This document shows, in pieces, positions 52,988 to 60,816 of a stretch of DNA of 64,000 nt; the first letter of the stretch is position 1, and each line of letters begins with the position of its first letter. A model generated the notes under the pieces. That model made no database searches. It was not told the DNA's origin and saw only the letters and a program-made list of their open reading frames with translations. Source of the DNA: Sorangium cellulosum So0157-2 (GTDB lineage: Bacteria; Myxococcota_A; Polyangia; Polyangiales; Polyangiaceae); assembly GCF_000418325.1 (NCBI RefSeq), contig NC_021658.1:186001-250000 (forward strand), read 5' to 3'. A program made the translations under genes and the position numbers.

Positions 52988-53012
52988 TACCAAAGGTAAC
53001 TTACCAAGAGTA
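52988..53012. promoter_or_regulatory. Two 11-bp operator-like half-palindromes, 14-bp period
   Basis: TACCAAAGGTA (52988-52998) is a perfect palindrome with a three-base centre; TACCAAGAGTA (53002-53012) is an imperfect copy 14 bases later. Each resembles winged-helix (HxlR/MarR) operators. They lie just upstream of the flavodoxin-like quinone reductase (start 53052) and beside the putative HxlR remnant. Confidence 0.5.
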
Positions 53013-53051
53013 ACACGCCTTCGCCCGTGATCGGCGAGCAGGAGGTTCTGC

Positions 53052-53666
53052 ATGCACGCGCTCATCGTCGTCTCGCACCCCGAGCCCGGGTCGCTCACCC
53101 ATGGCGTCGCCGCGCAGATCGCCGAGGAGGTGTCCCTGTCCGGCAATTCCTTCGAGATCGCGGACCTCGCGGCGGAGGCGTTCGATCCGAGGTTCACCGC
53201 GGCGGATCTCGCCGTCCATCGCAGCAAGGCGCCGCCGCCCGCCGATGTCGCCGCCGAGCAGGCGAGGATCGACCGCGCGGACGCCCTCGTGCTGGTCTAT
53301 CCCGTCTACTGGTGGTCGATGCCGGGGCTCCTCAAGGGGTGGATCGATCGCGTGTTCTCCAACGGCTGGGCCTTCGACTTCGGCCTGGAGTCCGGGCTGG
53401 TGAAGAAGCTCGGCCGCCTCCGGGTGCACCTCGTCGCCATGGCCGGCAGCGACGCGCGGGTCTACGCGCGGCACGGCTATCTCGGCGCCATGAAGACGCA
53501 GATCGATCACGGGATCTTCGATTACTGCGGCGCGCGCGTCGCGACCTCCGAGCTCCTGTTCGACTCGGAGACGCGGGATCCGGCCGCTCATCTGGCCGCC
53601 GCGCGCGCCATCGGCCGCGATCTCTTCGAGGCCTCCAAGCGAATCGAGGCCACCGGGACGGCGTGA
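53052..53666 (+). CDS. NAD(P)H-quinone oxidoreductase, flavodoxin-like fold
   Basis: 204 residues from ATG 53052, with AGGAGG at 53040-53045. N-terminal MHALIVVSHPEPGSLTHGVA is the FMN/FAD phosphate loop of the MdaB/KefF/NQO1 family; DALVLVYPVYWWSMPGLLKGWIDRVFSNGWAFDF is the second flavin-contact segment. The fold is complete and the length matches the family (200 or so). It reduces quinones by two electrons, limiting oxidative stress. The upstream operator repeats suggest redox- or electrophile-responsive control. Confidence 0.9.
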   Translation: MHALIVVSHPEPGSLTHGVAAQIAEEVSLSGNSFEIADLAAEAFDPRFTAADLAVHRSKAPPPADVAAEQARIDRADALVLVYPVYWWSMPGLLKGWIDRVFSNGWAFDFGLESGLVKKLGRLRVHLVAMAGSDARVYARHGYLGAMKTQIDHGIFDYCGARVATSELLFDSETRDPAAHLAAARAIGRDLFEASKRIEATGTA

Positions 53667-53726
53667 GCGCGGAGGGCGCTGGGCCGGCGGTCTACCTACG
53701 GCGGGCGCCGGCGCCTCGCGCGCCGT

Positions 53727-54737
53727 TCAGGGCGCCTGGCAGGACACGCGGTGGATCGGCTCCTTTTTCCCTTCGCCGATCATCACGTAGTCCCAGCCGC
53801 CGGGCATCCACGCGATCGCCTCGGCCTGCTCCTCGTCGGCCGACGGCAGCATGCAGGGCGAGCCGGCCAGCGCCTGCGCCACCGTCTGATCCGGCGTCAT
53901 CGGGTAGTAGAACACGTGCGAGGAGGTCCGCAGCAGCACCCCCGCGCCGTCCGGGTGCACGTCGCCGCCCGTGAAGCGCGCGCTGCCGGCGGGCGGCTGG
54001 ATCGAGCCCGCGCGGACGAGCGTCGCCGGTGCGCCCGCGGCGGGGAGCGCCGGCAGCTCGTAGACCTCCGAGATGCCCTTGTTGACCTTCGTCACCACGG
54101 TGAGCGCCCCGGTGGTGGGGTGAACGAGCAGCGCCTCGGCGTCGTGGCTGCCGTCGGGGTACGAGATCACGAACACCTCGGCGGTCGAGGCGCGCGGGGC
54201 GCCGTCGAGCGCGTCCGGCTCTCGCACGCTGTAGACCGCGTAGCTGTCGCGCTCGCTGTCGTTGTCGCCGATGTCCGCGAGGAAGAGGCAGCTGCCCTCG
54301 CCCGTGCGGCAGGGGCCGCGCGCGATGTCCTCCCAGTCGACCGCGGCCGCGCCGGCCACGTCCACCTCGGCCCGCAGCGCGCCGCCGAGCCCGATCGCGA
54401 AGAACCGGGGGTCGTCGCCGTGGTCGTTGTGCACGTAGAGCGCGTCCGGGTGCAGCCCGCTGGCGACCACGCCGGAGCACTCGTCGATGTCGCCCTCCGG
54501 GAGCGCGCCGACCCGCGCCACCCCGGCGCAGAGAGGGCAGCCCGTGACCCGCACCTCCGGCGGCGGCGGATCCGAGGCTCCGCAGCCCGCAAGGAGCAGC
54601 GAGAGCGCGAGCGCTGGCGCCGCCGTGCGCCGCGCCAGCGCCCCTCTCGCAGGCCCGCCGCGCGGGCGGGGCGCCCGGAGGGGGCGCGGCGGCAGCAACG
54701 GGGCGCGGAGGATCTCGGTCGCGGGCATCGGTGACAT
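53727..54737 (-). CDS. Lipoprotein of unknown function, propeller-like
   Basis: 336 residues from ATG 54737 (54767 and 54728 are alternative starts; 54737 has an AGGGAA upstream). The signal region ends LLLAGC. The mature protein carries GCPLCAGV, then DALYVHNDHGDDPRFFAIGLGG, CLFLADIGDNDSERDSYAVYSV and WDYVMIGEGKKEP. The repeated HND..., ADIGDN blades suggest a beta-propeller with calcium-type Asp loops, as in some esterase-like or phytase-like lipoproteins. Function not assigned. Confidence 0.65.
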   Translation of the reverse strand: MSPMPATEILRAPLLPPRPLRAPRPRGGPARGALARRTAAPALALSLLLAGCGASDPPPPEVRVTGCPLCAGVARVGALPEGDIDECSGVVASGLHPDALYVHNDHGDDPRFFAIGLGGALRAEVDVAGAAAVDWEDIARGPCRTGEGSCLFLADIGDNDSERDSYAVYSVREPDALDGAPRASTAEVFVISYPDGSHDAEALLVHPTTGALTVVTKVNKGISEVYELPALPAAGAPATLVRAGSIQPPAGSARFTGGDVHPDGAGVLLRTSSHVFYYPMTPDQTVAQALAGSPCMLPSADEEQAEAIAWMPGGWDYVMIGEGKKEPIHRVSCQAP

Positions 54738-54795
54738 GAGGTTCCCTGTGGGGTGAGATTCTCGCATGCTTTGCTGCCGCTCGCCGCGGGCAGCG

Positions 54796-55458
54796 CTAGG
54801 GCGCCGCGTTCGCCTCCCCCGGGGTCGGCGCGGTGACGGCGCCCTCGCCGGTCAGATCGGGCAGCCTGCCCCACGTCTCGCCGTCCGCTGCCGCCTCGAT
54901 CGGGTACTCCAGCTGGGTGAGCACCTGGCCGTTCGCCGCGATGAGGTGGATGGTCTCGCCCCTGGAGGAGCTGACCTTCCAGGTCGCATAGAAGCAGCTG
55001 CTCGGGCCGCCGTCCGGCAGACACGTGGTGTGGGGCCCAGGGCCGGCCTCGGCGGCCTGATCGCCGAGGACGAGCAGGTATGCCCCCGGGGCGAGCTGCG
55101 TGCCCTCGGGGAACGTGAGCGCGTCGGCCGTGTTGCACGCCCCTGTGTCGTCGGAGTCGCAGAGGCCGAGCCCGCTGAGATCGGCCGACCCCGGGCCCGG
55201 GTTGCCGAGCTCGATCCAGTCGCCGTCCTTGGCCGAGATCTCGTTCACCACGACGGTCGTCGACGCGGGCCCGCCGCCCGTCCCCGTCCCCGTTCCCCCG
55301 GACCCGCCGCCGCCGGAGCCGCTCGTGGCCCCGCTGGCGCCGCTCGAGGCCTGGGACGACGCGGCGGTCGTGCCGGCGTCCCCGGGCTCGTCGCCCGAAC
55401 CGCAGCCTCCCGCGCAGAGGGCGGCAAGACAGAGCATGATGAATCGACGTTGTGCCAT
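54796..55458 (-). CDS. Lipoprotein with lamin-tail-type domain
   Basis: 220 residues from ATG 55458. Lipobox CAGGC followed by a Ser/Gly/Thr linker. Residues about 65-215 (VVNEISAKDGDWIELGNPGPGSADLSGLGLCDSD, GAYLLVLGDQA, GETIHLIAANG) match the lamin-tail domain, an Ig-like beta-sandwich common in secreted bacterial proteins, often with nucleases. No enzymatic domain is attached. It is transcribed toward the previous gene, 59 bases away, possibly the same transcript. Confidence 0.75.
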   Translation of the reverse strand: MAQRRFIMLCLAALCAGGCGSGDEPGDAGTTAASSQASSGASGATSGSGGGGSGGTGTGTGGGPASTTVVVNEISAKDGDWIELGNPGPGSADLSGLGLCDSDDTGACNTADALTFPEGTQLAPGAYLLVLGDQAAEAGPGPHTTCLPDGGPSSCFYATWKVSSSRGETIHLIAANGQVLTQLEYPIEAAADGETWGRLPDLTGEGAVTAPTPGEANAAP

Positions 55459-55749
55459 CGCGATGTTCTCCTCGGCGCGCAGCACACGGCGGCCCGGGCG
55501 GTGCGTCAATGGGGCTGCGCGCGCGCTGCGCCCGGCCGCGGGTCCTCCTGCGCGTTCCAGCGCCGCGCTCGAGTCGGCGGGATCACCAGCGCGGCCGCCC
55601 TGCGCCGTCGCGCCGCAGCGCCGGCGGACGCGCCCGGTGCGCCATCGGCTCAGGGGGCAGCGCCGCGGAGGTGGGGTACCATGCCCGGCGCCGTGTTGCG
55701 GCGAGAGCGGTCTACGCCGCTGCCAGCACGCTCTCGGGGTGAGGAGGAC

Positions 55750-56919
55750 ATGATGCGACGATCGCTGGAGCTGATCTTGTGCCTGTCGATGGTGACCGCG
55801 CTCGAGGCCTGCGCGGACGACTCGAGCGGAGGGGAGGGGGCGACCGACACGGGAGGCGCCGGAGCGGCGAGCGCGTCGGGCAGCGGCGCGGGCGCGGGCG
55901 GCGCCGGCGCGGGATCACCCGCGCACGAGGGCGGCGGCCCGGCGGCGGGCAACCCCGATGGGAGCTGCGCCGTGCCGGCCGAGGCGGAGGCCGCCGACAC
56001 CTCGTCCCCGACCACGGTGATCGGCGACGGCACGCCGGAGAGCTGCACCTCGGAGGCCGTCGTCAGCGGCGTCGCGGCCGGCGGCATCATCACCTTCGAC
56101 TGCGGCCCCGACCCGATCACCATCACGCTCGAGGAGACCGCGAAGATCTTCAATGATACCGGCCCCGAGATCGTGATCGACGGCGGCGGGCTCGTGACGC
56201 TGAGCGGCGGCGGAAAGCGGCGCATCCTCTACATGAACACCTGCGACGAGGCGCAGGTCTGGACGACGCCGAACTGCGACAACCAGGATCACCCGCGGCT
56301 CACCGTCCAGAACCTCACCTTCATCGAGGGCGACTCGACCGACGATGACGACGAGGGCGGCGGCGCCATCTTCGCGCAGGGCGGGCGCCTGAGGGTCGTC
56401 AACGCGCGCTTCTTCAACAACGCGTGCGACGCCACCGGCCCCGACGTCGGCGGCGCCGGGATCCGCGCCTTCATGCAATACGACGGTCTGCCGGTCTACG
56501 TGGTGAACAGCACCTTCGGCGGCGCCGAGGGCTACGGCAACGCGTGCGCGAACGGCGGTGGCATCAGCAGCATCGGCGTCTCGTGGACGGTCGTGAACAG
56601 CCTGTTCTCCCACAACCGCGCGATCGGGAACGGCGGCAACCCCGCCGAGGCCGGGACGCCGGGCGGCGGCAGCGGCGGGGCCATCTACAACGACGGTAAC
56701 ACCATGACGCTCACGCTCTGCGGGACCCGGATCGAGCGGAACGAGGTGAACGCCCACGGGAGCGCGATCTTCTTCGTGAGCAACGACCACTCGGGGAACA
56801 TCGTCATCGATCGGTCGGTGATCACCGAGAACATCGGCGGATCGTGGTACCCGACCTACCCGCAGATCTCGAACCACGACGACACGCCGATCGCGGTGAC
56901 GGACTCGGTCATCCAGTGA
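55750..56919 (+). CDS. Parallel beta-helix lipoprotein
   Basis: 389 residues from ATG 55750, after GAGGAG; a second ATG follows immediately. The signal region ends ALEAC, then an Ala/Gly linker. The body has right-handed beta-helix repeats (PRLTVQNLTFIEGD, GGRLRVVNARFFNNAC, VYVVNSTFGGAEGYG, WTVVNSLFSHNRAIGNGG, IVIDRSVITEN) like pectate-lyase-fold and 'right-handed parallel beta-helix' proteins. No catalytic Asp/His pattern could be placed, so it may be a binding protein or a polysaccharide-acting enzyme. Confidence 0.8.
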   Translation: MMRRSLELILCLSMVTALEACADDSSGGEGATDTGGAGAASASGSGAGAGGAGAGSPAHEGGGPAAGNPDGSCAVPAEAEAADTSSPTTVIGDGTPESCTSEAVVSGVAAGGIITFDCGPDPITITLEETAKIFNDTGPEIVIDGGGLVTLSGGGKRRILYMNTCDEAQVWTTPNCDNQDHPRLTVQNLTFIEGDSTDDDDEGGGAIFAQGGRLRVVNARFFNNACDATGPDVGGAGIRAFMQYDGLPVYVVNSTFGGAEGYGNACANGGGISSIGVSWTVVNSLFSHNRAIGNGGNPAEAGTPGGGSGGAIYNDGNTMTLTLCGTRIERNEVNAHGSAIFFVSNDHSGNIVIDRSVITENIGGSWYPTYPQISNHDDTPIAVTDSVIQ

Positions 56920-57025
56920 GCCCCGCTGCCCGCGCGCGGGCCGGCCGGAGCGGGCCTGCGCGTCGAGGGATCGCGCCCGCCGACCGGGCGCCTGCCCGAG
57001 CGAGGCCGCTTCGGCGCCCGCGCGC

Positions 57026-60000
57026 TCAGAACATCACGTACATGGTGTCGGACACGACCTCCCGCTGCGCGCGGTGAGGCACGCGGCCGACGATGCGAAC
57101 GCCCTTCGCGATGACGGGGGCCAGGGCGCGCGCGAGCTCGGGTGAGCTCCAGCCGCCCGTGATCGCGCGCCCGAAGGCGTCCGGCTGCGCTGGGCGCCTC
57201 TCCAGGACGCGCGGATAGGCGGTCTCCGGGTCGATCCGCTCCCACCGGCCGTCCGCCGGAGAGAGCGTGGCCGCCCCTGCCGTGGCGAGCCCTCCCGCGA
57301 TGTCCGCGAGCGCAGGCAGGAAGTCGCGGTCGAAGAGGCGCTCGAGCGGCCGCGTCAGCTGCTCGGGCGCCGGAGCCCCGACGGACGCCCACTCGTCGTA
57401 CGCGCCGCCCTTCTCGGGCCACGGCGGCTGCTGCTCCTTGAGGAACAGATGATCCTCGATGAAGAGGGCGTCCATGTCGGTCCGCATGAAGCAGCGGTAC
57501 GCATCGTAGGGCGTATTGACGATCGGCTCGCCGCGCACGTTGAACGACGTGTTGACGATCACCGGGCAACCCGTCTTCTCGTCGAACGCGTCGATCACGG
57601 CCCGGTAGGTGGGGTGCGCCTCGCGGGTCACGGTCTGCACCCTGGCCGAATAGTCGACGTGGGTCACCGCCGGCACATCGCTGCGGGGCGCCCGGACGAC
57701 CTCGAGCAGATCCTCGGAGCTGCCGCGGGAGAACGGCTTGCGCTTGTCCTCCACGAGCGGCGCCACGAGCAACATGAACGGGCTCTCGCCCGCGCAGTCG
57801 AAGTACTCTCCGGCTCGCTCGGCCAGAACGGACGGCGCGAACGGTCGAAACGACTCGCGGTACTTGATCTTCCGGTTGAGCGTGACCTGCATCTCGCCGC
57901 TGCGCGCGTCGCCCAGGATCGAGCGCGCCCCGAGCGCGCGCGGGCCGAACTCTGCGCGCCCGCTGAAATGCCCGACGACCCGACCCGAGGCCAGGAGCTC
58001 GGCGACGCGGGCAGCCCGGCTGGACGGCTCGAGGCGCTCGCACGGAAGGCCGTGGGTCTGCACGAAGGCCTCGACCTCGCTGGGCGAGAAGGCCGGCCCG
58101 AGATAGGAGCCGCGCTGCGCGGAGCCGGGCGAGCTCGCCGGGCGCCGAGGCTGTCCGAAGTGGCTGTGGTAGGCGTCGAGCGCTGCCCCGAGCGCGCCTC
58201 CCGCGTCCCCGGCGGCGGGCTGGATCCAGAGCTCGTCGAACGGCCCTTCCCGCAAGATGCGCCCGTTGGCCACGCAGTTGAGCGCCACCCCGCCGGCCAT
58301 GCACAGCTTGGAGGCCGAGGTCAGACGATGCGCGTGCGCGGCCATCTTGAGGACCGCCTCCTCGATCACGACCTGTACGGAGCGAGCCAGATCCATCTCT
58401 CGGCGCGTGATGCGCGCGGCGGGATCCCTCGCCGGCCCCTCGAAGAGCGTCGCGAACCTCGCGTTCGTGATGGTGTCCTCCCCGAAGAAGGTGAAATACT
58501 CGAGGTTCAGGCGGATCGAGCCGTCGTCGCGGATCTCGACCAGGTTTTGAAGGATCCTGTCGACGTACCGCGGCTCGCCGTAGGGGGCCAGGCCCATCAT
58601 CTTGTATTCGCCGCTGTTCACCTTGAAGCCGGTGAACTGCGTGAAGGCGGAGTAGAGCAGCCCGAGCGAGTGGGGGAACCGCATCTCCTGGAGGAGGCGC
58701 AGCTCGGAGCCTCTGCCGACGCCGATGCTCGCGGTGCTCCACTCGCCGACCCCGTCGATGGTCAGGATCGCCGCCTCCTCGAACGGGGACGGGAAGAACG
58801 CGCTCGCGGCGTGCGAGCGGTGGTGCAAGTTCTCCAGCACGAGGCCTCTGTAGGCGAGCTCGTGCTCCAGCACCTCGGCGATCCGGAGCTTGGTGGACAG
58901 CCACGACGGGAGCATGGCCGCCCACTGATCCCGCGCGGATCGGCCGGCCGCAGCGGCGCTCGAGAGGACGCGCTCGAAGGCCAGCGCGCTGTCATCGTAG
59001 TAGGCGATCGCGGCCAGATCCGTGAGGTCGACGTTCGCCTCCTCGAGACAGAAATTGATGGCCTGGCGCGGGAAGCCTCGGTCGTTCTTGACCCGTGAAA
59101 ACCGCTCTTCCTCGGCGGCCGCCACCACCTCGCCGTCGCGCACGATGCACGCCGCGGAATCATGGTAGAAGCAGGAGATGCCGAGGATGTACTTCTCGCG
59201 CGGGCGGGCATGCCGCGGCTGCGCGACAACGCCTCCGGCCGCTTGCGCGCTCCGCGCCGGGGCAGGCGCGCCGGGGCAGCCTCCGGCCGCTTGCGCGCTC
59301 CGCGCCGGGGCAGGCGCGCTCCGCGCCGGGAGCAAGCCACGATCCTGGATGTGCCGCGCGAGGACCCTCGCCACCTGCTCGTGACCTTCCGGGCTGAAGT
59401 GCGGGTCGATGGGGAACGAGATGCGCTTGCGCTCGTCGAACGGGAGCCGCGCCAGCTCCCCGAGCAGGTCGAGGTGCTCGCAGCCGAGATCGCGCGCCGT
59501 GTCGGCGAAGAAGGCCTGATAGCTCGCCGCGCTCGGGATCTGGCAATAGTAGCGGACCGGGATCGGCATCAGGACGACCGGACGAGGTCGAGCGGCCTCG
59601 ACGAACCTGGCGATGATGGCTCGCAGGAGCCTGGACCCGTCCGACGTCGGCTGATCGTAGTGCGCCGAGCAGGGGCGAAAGCCGAGCATCCGCTGTATCC
59701 ACGGCCGGAATGGCCTGATGTCGTCCCACGATCGCGGCGCCGCGAATCGAACGAGCTGATCGAACAGGGGCTGCCCCTGCAGCCGCTCCATCACGTCCGA
59801 GGCGGCCCGCGTGATGGGGGTCATGTTGGCCGGCTCGACGGGGACGCCGCGCAGCTGGCTGTACAGCATGGCCAGCCCGGGCATGCTGGGGAAGTGGTGC
59901 TCCCACGCCAGCCCCGCGTCCGGCCTGTCTCGCGGCACCGGCTGCTGGCGAACCACGAGCTCGCCATCGACGAGCTCGAAATAGGGCTTCGGCACCAGGA

Positions 60001-60451
60001 GCTTGCGTCCGGTTGTGCTGTCGATCGAAACGCGGTGCGTCGAGAGCACGCGCTCGACGTTGTCGATGTACACGGCGAGGACGATCAGGTCGGCCTCGAC
60101 CCCTGCGGCGAGCTCCTCGAGGATGAGGGTCTGTTGGTCCGTGCCCGACCCGGAGAGCCCGTAGTTGTAGACCTCCGCGGAGAGGAGGCGGCCGAGGTGC
60201 TCGGTGTACCGCTCGTGGTTCTCGCAGCCGTCGCCGGCGGTCATCGAGTCCCCGAACACGAGTATCCGCGGCTTGCCCTGCCGCCGCGGCGCGTAGTCGA
60301 CATCGGAGCGGAAGCCCTGCGCGTTGGTGCGGACCAGGTAGCCGCCGCGTTCATGCGGGATGCGCGCCTTCTGGTTGGGGACGTACAGGTGGCCGATCCG
60401 AGGATGATACGAGACGAGCATCCGGTGGGTCTGTTGAGCGAGGAGAAACAT
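57026..60451 (-). CDS. SGNH hydrolase fused to NodU/CmcH-type carbamoyltransferase
   Basis: 1141 residues from ATG 60451 (an earlier start at 60622 is possible). The N-terminal 390 residues form an SGNH-type hydrolase (RILVFGDSMTAGDGCEN, YNYGLSGSGTDQQ, PIDPHFSPEGHEQVARVL). A repetitive Ala/Pro/Ser linker with two PAPARSAQAAGG copies follows. The remaining 700 residues are a carbamoyltransferase: LGISCFYHDSAACIVRDGEVVAAAEEERFSRVKND, HHRSHAASAFFPSPFEEAAILTIDGVGEW, CMAGGVALNCVANGR, FGPRALGARSILGD and YRESFRPFAPSVL, then a 120-residue tail. Carbamoyltransferases move carbamoyl phosphate onto hydroxyls of antibiotics and glycans. In many genomes the two functions are adjacent separate genes, so the fusion probably arose by loss of the boundary. 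Confidence 0.88.
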   Translation of the reverse strand: MFLLAQQTHRMLVSYHPRIGHLYVPNQKARIPHERGGYLVRTNAQGFRSDVDYAPRRQGKPRILVFGDSMTAGDGCENHERYTEHLGRLLSAEVYNYGLSGSGTDQQTLILEELAAGVEADLIVLAVYIDNVERVLSTHRVSIDSTTGRKLLVPKPYFELVDGELVVRQQPVPRDRPDAGLAWEHHFPSMPGLAMLYSQLRGVPVEPANMTPITRAASDVMERLQGQPLFDQLVRFAAPRSWDDIRPFRPWIQRMLGFRPCSAHYDQPTSDGSRLLRAIIARFVEAARPRPVVLMPIPVRYYCQIPSAASYQAFFADTARDLGCEHLDLLGELARLPFDERKRISFPIDPHFSPEGHEQVARVLARHIQDRGLLPARSAPAPARSAQAAGGCPGAPAPARSAQAAGGVVAQPRHARPREKYILGISCFYHDSAACIVRDGEVVAAAEEERFSRVKNDRGFPRQAINFCLEEANVDLTDLAAIAYYDDSALAFERVLSSAAAAGRSARDQWAAMLPSWLSTKLRIAEVLEHELAYRGLVLENLHHRSHAASAFFPSPFEEAAILTIDGVGEWSTASIGVGRGSELRLLQEMRFPHSLGLLYSAFTQFTGFKVNSGEYKMMGLAPYGEPRYVDRILQNLVEIRDDGSIRLNLEYFTFFGEDTITNARFATLFEGPARDPAARITRREMDLARSVQVVIEEAVLKMAAHAHRLTSASKLCMAGGVALNCVANGRILREGPFDELWIQPAAGDAGGALGAALDAYHSHFGQPRRPASSPGSAQRGSYLGPAFSPSEVEAFVQTHGLPCERLEPSSRAARVAELLASGRVVGHFSGRAEFGPRALGARSILGDARSGEMQVTLNRKIKYRESFRPFAPSVLAERAGEYFDCAGESPFMLLVAPLVEDKRKPFSRGSSEDLLEVVRAPRSDVPAVTHVDYSARVQTVTREAHPTYRAVIDAFDEKTGCPVIVNTSFNVRGEPIVNTPYDAYRCFMRTDMDALFIEDHLFLKEQQPPWPEKGGAYDEWASVGAPAPEQLTRPLERLFDRDFLPALADIAGGLATAGAATLSPADGRWERIDPETAYPRVLERRPAQPDAFGRAITGGWSSPELARALAPVIAKGVRIVGRVPHRAQREVVSDTMYVMF
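59231..59318 (-). repeat. Two 40-bp direct repeats at the fusion joint
   Basis: Identical 40-base copies at 59231-59270 and 59279-59318, offset by 48 bases. They encode the Ala/Pro/Ser linker between hydrolase and transferase. Intergenic-type GC-rich repeats placed exactly at the joint suggest that an intergenic element was read through after loss of a stop codon. Confidence 0.85.
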
Positions 60452-60816
60452 GGCGTTGCCCTTCGGGGTGCTGGTACCTGTGCTGGCGCTGGCGTTGCTC
60501 GGCTCGCGCTGCGGCCTTGCTGGAGGCGAAGGAATCGTGCTGACCCGCTCGCCGCGGGCGGCGTGGTGGACGTAGGCGCTCCCCGCGCCAGACGCCTCCG
60601 ATGCGCGGGCGGGTCGCGACATTCACGGACCGCGGCAGCGGGTGAGCGGCGGGCGGAGCGGGGCTGCGCGGGGCGTCCGCTCCTGCGCCCGGCCGGCTGC
60701 CGAGGTCGCGGCGCGGGGGTGTCCCCTATGATGGAATTGTCCGTTATCGCGGATGAGACCGGCGGCCACTGAACATCGACCCGCGATTCAGAGGCGAGCG
60801 CGCGCGCGACAGCGTG

